Source: Methanobacteriota archaeon (GTDB lineage: Archaea; Halobacteriota; Methanomicrobia; Methanomicrobiales; Methanospirillaceae). Taken from it: a stretch of 64,000 nucleotides of DNA. A program made the translations under genes and the position numbers. The notes under the pieces are model-generated. The model was not told where the DNA came from. It was given only the letters and a program-made list of their open reading frames with translations, and made no database searches. The stretch is taken from NCBI GenBank assembly GCA_029547145.1, contig JAKPPV010000027.1, positions 1 through 64,000 of the forward strand. Reading direction: 5' to 3'. Each line of letters starts with the position of its first letter. Position 1 is the first letter of the stretch. Shown here piece after piece: positions 53,042 through 60,404 of this stretch.

Positions 53042-53145
53042 CTCACTCTTTTCGCTCTGTCCCGCCGGAACTGACGATGTATCGCCGTCAGGGGGTCGTT
53101 GGTGGCATATTTCCGACGGATATCGATCCTGCTGCCCACACAACA

Positions 53146-53153
53146 AGATATTT
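53146..53153 (+). promoter_or_regulatory. TATA box of the hypothetical gene at 53180
   Basis: AGATATTT lies 27-34 bp upstream of ATG 53180. Confidence 0.55.
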
Positions 53154-53179
53154 CCAATCCCTCCCCCCACGCTGTCCTG

Positions 53180-53692
53180 ATGAGAGAAGGCAATGAGTAT
53201 CTGAGGGTCCTGCTCGGGCTGTACGAGAAGTCACTGATGCTCCACGATACATCACTCTTTCACCCGGTCCTGAAGTTCTATTTCATCGATGCGATCGCAC
53301 ATCTGGACTATACCCTCGGACTCCTCAGTTACAACTACTCCTCGCCGAAGAACATCATGGCGATGGAATACCTCAGATGGCGGATCGACGAGGAGAAGAA
53401 GGGTGACCGTGCGCTCTTCGGGGAGTTCGTCAACTGGCTCAAGGAGAGGGATTCGACACGGTTCGAACGGCTCCCGACGGTCTGGCGGGCGGTCTACGAC
53501 CGGGAGAACCCCGCGGGGTATCGATCGTTCCGCCTCGTCCTCGACCCGGACAGCCGGAGCCCGCTGCCCGTGGGCTTCTTCAGGATGGCGATCGATGAAC
53601 TCTTCGATAACGAATTCTTAAAATCCCTCTACGAAGACGAAGGGTCTCTCGCCAGGCTCTTCGAGGAGTTCAGGGCGGGCCGTCCTGCATGA
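53180..53692 (+). CDS. Conserved-looking hypothetical protein
   Basis: I do not recognise this 170-residue protein. It is mostly helical: MREGNEYLRVLLGLYEKSLM, IDAIAHLDYTLGLLSYNY, then EYLRWRIDEEKKGDRALFGE and a C-terminal acidic helix (LYEDEGSLARLFEEFRAG). No cysteine clusters, signal peptide or membrane helix are visible. Start ATG 53180 is chosen because of the TATA box; the open frame begins upstream at 53099. Its stop overlaps the M20 peptidase start as ATGA, so the two are made together and may share a pathway. Confidence 0.75.
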   Translation: MREGNEYLRVLLGLYEKSLMLHDTSLFHPVLKFYFIDAIAHLDYTLGLLSYNYSSPKNIMAMEYLRWRIDEEKKGDRALFGEFVNWLKERDSTRFERLPTVWRAVYDRENPAGYRSFRLVLDPDSRSPLPVGFFRMAIDELFDNEFLKSLYEDEGSLARLFEEFRAGRPA

Positions 53693-54858
53693 TCGATGTC
53701 GCTCGCCTGACCTCTCAGCTGGTCTCCATCCGTTCGGAGAACCCTCCGGGGGAGACCGTCGAATGTGCCGAGTTTGTTCAGGACCAGCTCCAGCGGATCG
53801 GGTTCAACCCGGAGATCACCGAAGGGGCACCGGGAAGAGCGAACGTGGTGGCGAACGGGAGAGGAGCCGATCTCCTCTTCTGCGGGCATCTCGACGTCGT
53901 TCCGGCAGACGGGAGGAACTGGTCGTGCGACCCGAACGGGGGCGAGGTCAGGGACGGGTATGTATGGGGGCGTGGCGCAACCGATATGAAGGGCGGTTGC
54001 GCGGCGATCATCACCGCGTGCGCGCTCGCGGCGGAGGAGGATGCCGACCTGGACCGGATCGGCATCGCGTTCGTCGCGGACGAGGAGACGGGAGGAGGGG
54101 GCATCGGGTACCTGATCCGGCACTCGCTCATCACCCCGTGCGACTGCGTGATCGCCGAGCCGACCCCGGAGGGATCGCCGTGCCTGGGTCAGAAAGGGCT
54201 GATCCGTGCTCGATTCTCCTTCACCGGGACGCCCGGTCACGCCTCCCTCTACCCCGCCAGGGGGGTCTCCGCGATCATGGAGGCGGTCGGCCTGATCGAG
54301 CATCTCCGGAGGCTTCACGAGCGCGAGTTCGACCCGGGACCCGGGCTCCGACCGGTGATCGCGGACTCGGAGCGCGTTCTCGAAGAGGCCCTTGCCATTC
54401 CTGGATCAGGCCAGATCCTCCGCCGTCTATCGTATAATCCGGGAAGGATCGAGGGTGGTGAGAAGGCGAACATCGTGGCGGAACGGTGCGACATGGAGCT
54501 CGATCTGCGTCTCCCCTGGGGGTGCGACCCGGGACGGCTCATCGCCGACCTCCGGGCGCAGGCGTCCCGTGCCACCGTGGAGTGCTTGAGCCGTTCGCCC
54601 CCCAGTTACACCGACCCCGGAGAACGGGTTGTACGGGAGGTCTGCGCCGCGATCGAGGCGGTCCGGGGTCGACCGGCAGTACCGATTGTACAGTGGGCGG
54701 CATCGGATGCGAGGAGCCTCAGGCTCGCCGGGTTCCCGACGGTCGAGTACGGACCCGGGGACCTTGCGTCCATCCACGGGCTCGACGAACGGGTCCCCGT
54801 CCGCCTGCTTGAAGACGCGACATCGATCTACCGCCACCTGATCGACGCCTATTCCTGA
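53689..54858 (+). CDS. M20-family metallopeptidase (ArgE/DapE/CPG2-like)
   Basis: The 389-residue protein has the M20 zinc site: FCGHLDVVPADG (first histidine and aspartate), GRGATDMKGG (bridging aspartate), ADEETGGGG (general base and ligand glutamates), and a final histidine in LASIHGLDERV. A dimerisation domain lies between (PGHASLYPARGVSAIM). Family members remove acyl or succinyl groups (ArgE, DapE) or C-terminal glutamate. The chemistry is clear, the substrate is not; DapE-type lysine synthesis is one option. It is translationally coupled to the hypothetical gene upstream and followed after nine bases by the membrane protein gene. Confidence 0.92.
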   Translation: MIDVARLTSQLVSIRSENPPGETVECAEFVQDQLQRIGFNPEITEGAPGRANVVANGRGADLLFCGHLDVVPADGRNWSCDPNGGEVRDGYVWGRGATDMKGGCAAIITACALAAEEDADLDRIGIAFVADEETGGGGIGYLIRHSLITPCDCVIAEPTPEGSPCLGQKGLIRARFSFTGTPGHASLYPARGVSAIMEAVGLIEHLRRLHEREFDPGPGLRPVIADSERVLEEALAIPGSGQILRRLSYNPGRIEGGEKANIVAERCDMELDLRLPWGCDPGRLIADLRAQASRATVECLSRSPPSYTDPGERVVREVCAAIEAVRGRPAVPIVQWAASDARSLRLAGFPTVEYGPGDLASIHGLDERVPVRLLEDATSIYRHLIDAYS

Positions 54859-54867
54859 AACCGGCTG

Positions 54868-55566
54868 ATGCTCATCTTCTGCCATCTCTTGGCCGGTGCT
54901 ACCATCGGCCTGCTCGGGAACCGGGAACGGGTGGCCCTGCCCCTCCTTGCCGCAGGGATCGTCGGGGCGTTGCAGCCCGACCTGATCGACAAGCCGATCG
55001 GACATCTGCTGCTTGGGGCCTTGCTCGACAACGGGAGGGTCTTCTCGCACACGCTCGCGTTTTTCCTGCTCGTCACGATTCTCGGTATTCTCTTCTACCG
55101 CCATCGGGACCCGCTCACCGGTCCTGTCCTCGCACTTGGAGTGCTCTCGCACCAGGTCCTCGACGCGATGTGGAGGGATCCTTCGGCGTGGTTCTACCCG
55201 CTCCTCGGCCCGTTCGTCCCGGGCCGGTACCCCGACTTCTTCCTGCGCGGGTTGATCGCGGAGGTCTCCTCGCCGGCCGAATGGCTCTTCGGCCTCACGG
55301 TACTCGCCCTGGTCCTGGTCGCCGTTCGTCCCGTAGTTACCGGTCCTGCGGGCAGGAGACTGGAAGTCATCCGTCTGCTTCCGTCACTCGGGGCCCTTGT
55401 CGGTCTTCTCGGGCTCCTCACCCTGGTCGCCGTCAGTCTCAATCTTCCGAACCCCCTGGCGCGGATCACCCTCCCGGGGGACGGGCTTCTCCTCGGGGCG
55501 GCGGCGATCGTGGAGGGCGTCATCGTCATCCGGGCGGGCCAGAACGATCGGGGACTGCGCAAGTGA
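54868..55566 (+). CDS. YdjM/DUF457-like membrane protein, predicted metal-dependent hydrolase
   Basis: The 232-residue protein starts MLIFCHLLAGATIGLLGNRE, has PDLIDKPIGHLLL and FSHTLAFFLLVTILGIL, then LGVLSHQVLDAMWRDPSAWF. These histidines and aspartates on membrane helices are typical of the YdjM/DUF457 family, often called membrane-bound metal-dependent hydrolases; no activity is proven. Further helices follow (EWLFGLTVLALVLVAVRPV, LGALVGLLGLLTLVAVSLNL, GLLLGAAAIVEGVIVI). Its last 183 bases overlap the 3' end of the convergent helicase gene. Confidence 0.85.
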   Translation: MLIFCHLLAGATIGLLGNRERVALPLLAAGIVGALQPDLIDKPIGHLLLGALLDNGRVFSHTLAFFLLVTILGILFYRHRDPLTGPVLALGVLSHQVLDAMWRDPSAWFYPLLGPFVPGRYPDFFLRGLIAEVSSPAEWLFGLTVLALVLVAVRPVVTGPAGRRLEVIRLLPSLGALVGLLGLLTLVAVSLNLPNPLARITLPGDGLLLGAAAIVEGVIVIRAGQNDRGLRK

Positions 55567-57651
55567 GGAGAGGAGGTCCGGGACCCGGTACACATCCTCC
55601 ATCACCATCCGTTCGAAGAGTTCGGACGGAACAAGCGACCCGAACGCCCTTTGGGAGGAGGGAAGGGGAGGAAGGGTCCGTGCAACCTCTTCCGGTGTCG
55701 CGGAACGCAGCGATTCGAGCGCCGCGTGAACGCGGGTTCCCGCCAGACCTGCACTCCCGGCCCGTCGGACGACGATCCCGAAGTCCGTCGGACGAATCGC
55801 GGAACGGGGACCGAGACGCGCGTTGATGAACGACGCGACGACCCGGTTTCCCGCCGCCCCGAACGGGGTCAGGACCAGCACCCGAACGGTCCCACCGTCC
55901 GGGATCTCCAGGACCGTCACCCCCGTCGGGTGCACTGCACCCGGAATCAGTTCGAGGGCATCTTCGAGGGTCGACCGGGTCACTTCGTCGAGCGTCAGCC
56001 TGGATGACCGTTCGGCGATGATGCGCAGGGCAGAGGCGGCAACGAGCGGGCTTGCACCTCCTCTCTCCCCTGACCAGAAGGCCTTTCGATGCCCCTCCGT
56101 TCCGGGCTCAACGATCAGCAGGCCGTGACGATCGTCACGCCCCACCACGGACCAGCTGCGTCCGCCCAGCGAGAAGGCACCGTTCCCGTCCGAACGTGCA
56201 AACCGCGCATCGAGACGCCCGACCTCTTCCCCGTCCGGGGTGATCGCCCGGTAGTCCCGTCCTCCGCGGAGCACCGAGAACAGCTCCTGCCTGTGGACGC
56301 CTGAGAAGGCCGATTCCGTCGCCGGCCCGACCATCACCAGGTCTCCGTCACGGGTGATGAAGCCCGCCTCGAGCAGGTGAGCGGCAACCCGGTCGACCTC
56401 CTCCGGCGGTATCGCCCGGAACGGACCGAGCGACCCGACCAGATCCCTGAGCACCGATAGACGGGTCCGGCGGGCGCGGATCAGGTGGAGCAGGAGCTGC
56501 TGGGCGAGGACGTGGTAGGGCCGCTCCGGGGGCCGGATCGGCTCCGCCTCTCCCCGCGAGGCTGCCTCAACCGTTGCGAGGGCGAACACCAGTTCGCAGG
56601 GGCGGGCGAGGAGAAAGGCAAAGCGAGCAGAACGGTCCCGTCGTCCCGTCCTGCCGAGACGCTGCAGGAACGAGGCGACCGATGAGGGGGGGCCGCTCTG
56701 GACCACCAGGTCGAGGTCCCCGATATCGATCCCCAACTCAAGGGTGGACGTGCAGACGATGCAGAACGGTTCGCCGGACTTTGCGGCCCTCTCTGCCATC
56801 TCGCGGGTCGCCGGGGAGACGGAAGAGTGATGGCAGTAGAGTCCGGGCAATTGTCCGTCAAGGAGGTGCGCGAGCCGTTCAACCTCCCCGCGGGAACGGG
56901 CGAAGACGAGGGCTCTCCGTCCCCGGACCAGCCGGACGAGCGCCTCAGCCCTTTCCACCTCCCCTGGCTCAACGCAGAACGAGAACAGGCGCGGGACCGG
57001 GGGTGATGGTATCCGTACGAGGCGCTGTCTTCTTTCGGGACTCGAGAGCCAGGCCAGAACGCCCTCCGGGTTCCCGACCGTCGCGGAGAGGCCGATCCGC
57101 TGCACGTTCCTGCAGGCTGTCCGATCGAGACGGTCGAGGAGCGCCCGTACCTGTACCCCTCGATCGGTGCCGACGAAGGCATGAACCTCGTCGACCACCA
57201 CGTACCGCAGGGGACTGAAACGAACCGGCGCATCCCGGGCATGGAGCAGGACTTCGAGGGACTCGGGGGTGATCAGGAGGACGTGGGGTTCATCGTCGGG
57301 CTCGTGTCTCCGCTCGGATGGAGGGACATCGCCGTGAAACGCCGCCGCGGTGAGCCGGCCCGGGGCGCAGAGGGCAGAGATACGGTCGAGCTGGTCGTTG
57401 ATGAGGGCCTTGAGGGGAGAGAGATAGATGCAGAAGACGCCCCGGGCTCCCTCTTTCAGTGCCCGGTCGATCACCGGAAGCATCGCTGCTTCGGTCTTTC
57501 CACCGGCGGTGGGGGCGATCACAAGCAGGTCGGCACCGGTGGAGGCGGCGGCGTAGGTCTCTTCCTGGAGTGGTCGCAGGGAGTGCCACCCGAGACGGTG
57601 GAGGAGAGTGGCCTGAAGCGTGCCGTGGAGGCGATCGTACGCGCCGGGCAT
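55384..57651 (-). CDS. Lhr-like superfamily 2 helicase
   Basis: The 755-residue protein has the DEAD/DEAH helicase motifs: LRPLQEET (Q-like), Walker A APTAGGKT (46-53), SPLKALINDQ, LITPESLE, VVDEVHAF (motif II, DEVH), GLSATVGNPE (III), STLELGIDIGDLD (V) and QRLGRTGRRDR (VI). The C-terminal part has the winged-helix and beta-rich Lhr core (LDARFARSDGNGAFSLGGRSWSVV...). Lhr-type helicases translocate on DNA 3'-5' and act in repair. The last about 60 residues (RPDDDDALHDRRRPEEKPVP...) are charged, low in hydrophobic residues and antisense to coding sequence of the DUF457 gene, so they may be a recent read-through extension. Confidence 0.92.
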   Translation of the reverse strand: MPGAYDRLHGTLQATLLHRLGWHSLRPLQEETYAAASTGADLLVIAPTAGGKTEAAMLPVIDRALKEGARGVFCIYLSPLKALINDQLDRISALCAPGRLTAAAFHGDVPPSERRHEPDDEPHVLLITPESLEVLLHARDAPVRFSPLRYVVVDEVHAFVGTDRGVQVRALLDRLDRTACRNVQRIGLSATVGNPEGVLAWLSSPERRQRLVRIPSPPVPRLFSFCVEPGEVERAEALVRLVRGRRALVFARSRGEVERLAHLLDGQLPGLYCHHSSVSPATREMAERAAKSGEPFCIVCTSTLELGIDIGDLDLVVQSGPPSSVASFLQRLGRTGRRDRSARFAFLLARPCELVFALATVEAASRGEAEPIRPPERPYHVLAQQLLLHLIRARRTRLSVLRDLVGSLGPFRAIPPEEVDRVAAHLLEAGFITRDGDLVMVGPATESAFSGVHRQELFSVLRGGRDYRAITPDGEEVGRLDARFARSDGNGAFSLGGRSWSVVGRDDRHGLLIVEPGTEGHRKAFWSGERGGASPLVAASALRIIAERSSRLTLDEVTRSTLEDALELIPGAVHPTGVTVLEIPDGGTVRVLVLTPFGAAGNRVVASFINARLGPRSAIRPTDFGIVVRRAGSAGLAGTRVHAALESLRSATPEEVARTLPPLPSSQRAFGSLVPSELFERMVMEDVYRVPDLLSSLAQSPIVLARPDDDDALHDRRRPEEKPVPREGDPRQGVRKIETDGDQGEEPEKTDKGPE

Positions 57652-57804
57652 CAGAAGTGGTTAGGCTGCGATCCCTGATGAGGGTGTACGGTCCGATGCA
57701 CCCTCCCATCAACGGACGGGAGGGCCAAAAGACGGCATGAACATCGGACAGAAAAAATAAACTTTATCAACTGGAGCAACAGAGAATCAGGACAGGGTAC
57801 CGGG
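57652..57804. other. Divergent spacer between the helicase and the symporter leader
   Basis: No gene recognised. It contains a plus-strand TATA box (57761-57768) within an A/T-rich patch (aaaaaataaactttatc). The helicase promoter on the minus strand is not obvious. Confidence 0.5.
57761..57768 (+). promoter_or_regulatory. TATA box of the symporter transcription unit
   Basis: ACTTTATC lies in an A/T-rich patch and would start transcription near 57790, leaving a leader of about 170 bases before the small accessory gene. Confidence 0.5.
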
Positions 57805-57873
57805 ATGGTGCACGGAAGAGACCTCTTCGACCACGCATCTATCACCACGATCATCTTCTTTACGTTTAGGTAG
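57805..57873 (+). CDS. Leader ORF of 22 codons upstream of the symporter genes
   Basis: ATG 57805 opens a 22-codon frame, starting MVHGRDLFDHASITT and ending in a hydrophobic aromatic stretch (IIFFTFR). Its stop TAG touches the first base of a perfect hairpin at 57873-57899. The arrangement of a short frame directly followed by a hairpin resembles translational leaders, but no recognised regulatory amino-acid run is present. It may also be a genuine small membrane peptide or chance. Confidence 0.35.
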   Translation: MVHGRDLFDHASITTIIFFTFR

Positions 57874-57899
57874 GGGAACCGCAGGTTTGCCGGTTCCCC
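57873..57899 (+). promoter_or_regulatory. Perfect 9-bp hairpin in the symporter leader
   Basis: GGGGAACCG-(9-base loop CAGGTTTGC)-CGGTTCCCC forms a strong hairpin between the 22-codon frame and the small accessory gene. No T-run follows, so it is not a typical terminator; it could control translation or mRNA processing. Confidence 0.55.
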
Positions 57900-57959
57900 C
57901 TGTATCGTTCCGCACGACACCCCCGGGTATCCTTCTCCACCGCAACCGGTGATCAGACC

Positions 57960-58079
57960 ATGTTCGGGATCAATGACATCCAGATCGTGCTTGGCTATGG
58001 CCTTGCGATCGGCTTTACGCTCGCGTGTATCGTGTACGGGATCGCCAGTCGGAATGCAGGTGATGGTCGTGACGGTTGA
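57960..58079 (+). CDS. Symporter small accessory protein
   Basis: This 39-codon gene encodes a one-helix membrane protein starting MFGINDIQIVLGYGLAIGF, continuing TLACIVYGIASR and ending in a short polar tail. It matches the small accessory proteins encoded directly upstream of sodium/solute symporters in methanogens and some bacteria. It overlaps the symporter start by about ten bases, so expression is coupled. The helper role is inferred from constant association; no mechanism is known to me. Confidence 0.8.
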   Translation: MFGINDIQIVLGYGLAIGFTLACIVYGIASRNAGDGRDG

Positions 58080-59646
58080 CGTCGTCGTCCTCGCCGCCGC
58101 GACTGCCGTATACCTTGCTGTCACGATGCTGCTCGGGTACCTCGGGTACCGGCGCACCAAGACAGCGGAGGACTTCCTCCTCGCAGGAAGAGACAGTCAC
58201 CCGGTGATCATCGCGCTCTCGTACGGGGCGACCTTCATATCGACGTCGGCCATCGTCGGGTTCGGGGGGGTGGCTGCAAACCTCGGGATGGGGTTGATCT
58301 GGCTGACCGTCCTGAATATCGGGGCCGGCGTCCTGATCGCCTTCGTGGTCTTCGGCCGGAGAACCCGGATGATCGGCCAGAGGCTCGGCGCCGTCACGTT
58401 TCCGGACCTGATGGGCAAGTGCTACCGTTCCCCCTTCATGCAGTACGGCACCGGGGTCGTGATCCTTGCCGGGATGCCGCTCTACACGTCCGCGATCCTG
58501 ATCGGGGGCGCCCGTTTCATCGAGGCGACGATCGGTGTGCCGTACGCGACCGCCCTGCTGGCATTCGCCGCCATCGTGGCGCTCTACGTGATTTACGGCG
58601 GTCTGATCGCCGTCATGTATACCGATGCGTTCCAGGGCTTCGTCATGCTGGTAGGAATGTCGATCCTCGTGGTGCTCACGTACATCTATCTCGGAGGGAT
58701 CGAGACGGCCCACCGGGCACTCGATGCAATGACCCCGCTCGTGCCACCGGCGCTCGCGGCGCAGGGGCACCTCGGCTGGACGTCGATGCCTGCGCTCGGT
58801 TCCCCGATCTGGTTCACGCTCGTCACGACCCTCGTGCTCGGGGTCGGGATCGGTGTCCTTGCCCAGCCCCAACTCGTCGTCCGGTTCATGTGCGCCAGAA
58901 ACGACCGGACACTGAACAGGGCGGTGGCGGTGGGCGGGCCATTCCTGCTGATGATGACCGGCGTGGCATTTACGGTCGGCGCGCTGACGAACGTCTGGTT
59001 CCAGCAGACTTCGGGCCAGACGGCAGTCGCCGCCGCTGGTGGGAATGTCGACGCGGTGATACCACTCTTCATCAACCAGGCGATGCCGGACCTCTTCGTG
59101 GTGATCTTCATGCTCACCCTCCTCTCCGCCGCGATGTCGACCCTTGCCTCGCTCTTCCACGCGATGGGCTCCGCGCTGATCTGCGATGTCTGGAGCCGGG
59201 GGCGGACCTGCTCGCACTCGGTCAGGGGAAACCAGATCGGCTGCCTGGTCATGATGGTCGTATCGGTCGCTCTGGCCTTCCTGATGCCAGAATCGATCAT
59301 TGCCCGGGCAACTGCGATGTTCATGGGCCTCTGCGCCTCGGCGTTCCTGCCGATCTTTGCCGTCGCCGTCCTTTCAAAGCGCCCCGAACCGCTCGCAGCA
59401 AAGGCGAGTTTCATCGCGGGTGCGACCACCTGGCTGCTCTGGACACTCTTCGTCCATGCAGCGGAAGCGAAACCGATCGGTCTTTCCCAGGCCCTCTTCG
59501 GTGCACCGACCCTGCTTGGAGCCCCGTGGACGACGATCGACCCCCTGGTGATCGCACTCCCCCTGTCCACCCTGGTGATCCTGGCGGTCCAGGCGATCCG
59601 GGTCTCCAGCAGCGCCCCGGTGCGTGGCGCAGAGGTCGATCCCTGA
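58069..59646 (+). CDS. Sodium/solute symporter (SSS family)
   Basis: The protein of about 525 residues has 12-13 hydrophobic segments. It begins VTVDVVVLAAATAVYLAVTM, then LGYRRTKTAEDFLLAGRDSHPV, ALSYGATFISTSAIVGFGG (the first sodium-site helix with its unwound part) and VIYGGLIAVMYTDAFQGFVM, a family signature. The second-half signature SAAMSTLASLFHAMGSALICDVWS is also clear. SSS proteins import sugars, amino acids, acetate or other organic acids with sodium; the substrate cannot be read, though methanogen members of this accessory-protein type are often annotated for acetate or similar acids. Start is uncertain: GTG 58069 has GGTGAT upstream; ATG 58063 and ATG 58054 are alternatives. Confidence 0.92.
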   Translation: MTVDVVVLAAATAVYLAVTMLLGYLGYRRTKTAEDFLLAGRDSHPVIIALSYGATFISTSAIVGFGGVAANLGMGLIWLTVLNIGAGVLIAFVVFGRRTRMIGQRLGAVTFPDLMGKCYRSPFMQYGTGVVILAGMPLYTSAILIGGARFIEATIGVPYATALLAFAAIVALYVIYGGLIAVMYTDAFQGFVMLVGMSILVVLTYIYLGGIETAHRALDAMTPLVPPALAAQGHLGWTSMPALGSPIWFTLVTTLVLGVGIGVLAQPQLVVRFMCARNDRTLNRAVAVGGPFLLMMTGVAFTVGALTNVWFQQTSGQTAVAAAGGNVDAVIPLFINQAMPDLFVVIFMLTLLSAAMSTLASLFHAMGSALICDVWSRGRTCSHSVRGNQIGCLVMMVVSVALAFLMPESIIARATAMFMGLCASAFLPIFAVAVLSKRPEPLAAKASFIAGATTWLLWTLFVHAAEAKPIGLSQALFGAPTLLGAPWTTIDPLVIALPLSTLVILAVQAIRVSSSAPVRGAEVDP

Positions 59647-59649
59647 TCC

Positions 59650-59655
59650 TTTTTT
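59650..59655. terminator. T-run shared by the convergent symporter and thioredoxin genes
   Basis: Six T follow three bases after the symporter stop and overlap the thioredoxin stop codon region. On the plus strand this can terminate the symporter message. Confidence 0.5.
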
Positions 59656-60055
59656 AATGGATCTGGAAGATCCTCAGGATCTCCTGACGCAACGGGTCGA
59701 TCGGATATGCCCCCGTGATCCGCCCGGCCAGCGACCCTGAGCGGAAGAGGAGGAGTGTCGGGATCGCCGAGATACCGTATCGGGCCGCCACCTGTGGGTG
59801 TTCATCGGTGTTCAGTTTTGCAAACGCAATTTTACCGGAGAATTCTCCGGCGAGGGCCTCAATCACGGGACCCACACGTCGGCAGGGGCCGCACCAGGGG
59901 GCCCAGCAGTCGACCACCAGGTACGGCCAGGTCGAGACGAGGGAGGAGAAGTTGCCGCGGGTCGCGGTCAGCACCTCTCCACCTGGCGGTCTCTTCTGCG
60001 CGGCGACTAGCTCCCTAAGCCGCTTCTCGCGGAGACGGGTCAGTTCATCGTCCAT
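59654..60055 (-). CDS. trx: Thioredoxin
   Basis: From ATG 60055 the 133-residue protein has a thioredoxin fold with the active site VVDCWAPWCGPCRRVGPVIE (WCGPC at about residues 57-61), the cis-proline region GISAIPTLLLF and FAKLNTDEHPQVAARYG. A helical N-terminal extension of about 30 residues (DDELTRLREKRLRELVAAQK) precedes the fold, as in several methanogen thioredoxins. It reduces protein disulfides. The open frame goes further upstream, but a TATA box 22-29 bp before ATG 60055 and loss of similarity support this start. Confidence 0.94.
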   Translation of the reverse strand: MDDELTRLREKRLRELVAAQKRPPGGEVLTATRGNFSSLVSTWPYLVVDCWAPWCGPCRRVGPVIEALAGEFSGKIAFAKLNTDEHPQVAARYGISAIPTLLLFRSGSLAGRITGAYPIDPLRQEILRIFQIH

Positions 60056-60076
60056 GTACCAGAACCTCGCCTCGCA

Positions 60077-60084
60077 GTATTTAT
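60077..60084 (-). promoter_or_regulatory. TATA box of the thioredoxin gene
   Basis: The minus strand reads ATAAATAC, 22-29 bp upstream of ATG 60055, implying a leaderless message. Confidence 0.6.
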
Positions 60085-60129
60085 GGTTGCTGGCCGCATC
60101 AGAATGGACAGGTTGCTTTGGGGGGATAC

Positions 60130-60137
60130 CTATAATA
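60130..60137 (+). promoter_or_regulatory. TATA box of the initiator tRNA gene
   Basis: CTATAATA lies 31-38 bp upstream of the tRNA 5' end. Confidence 0.65.
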
Positions 60138-60167
60138 TAAGGAAGAACGAATGATGTAATCCCCCGA

Positions 60168-60242
60168 AGCGAGGTAGGGTAGTCAGGAGATCCCGACGGG
60201 CTCATAACCCGTAGACCGATGGTTCAAATCCATCCCTCGCTA
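60168..60242 (+). tRNA. tRNA-Met (anticodon CAT), initiator type
   Basis: Acceptor arms AGCGAGG/CCTCGCT pair, beginning with A1-T72, and the anticodon arm is ACGGG-CTCATAA-CCCGT with three consecutive G-C pairs next to the loop. Both are marks of an archaeal initiator tRNA. The T-arm is GATGG-TTCAAAT-CCATC. The discriminator is A; CCA is not encoded. Confidence 0.93.
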
Positions 60243-60404
60243 CTGTTCTTTTCTGCATCGCTCTCTCAGCCGGCCGGTCCTTTGGACGCGCCTTTTCATT
60301 CCAGGGATGGCAGTCATCCTCATCGTTCGAAACGTGCACACACGGGTCGTGGTTCCATGGCATGCAACCTCGCGGGAGCGGGAGGATCGCCGCGGGAGAG
60401 GCTG

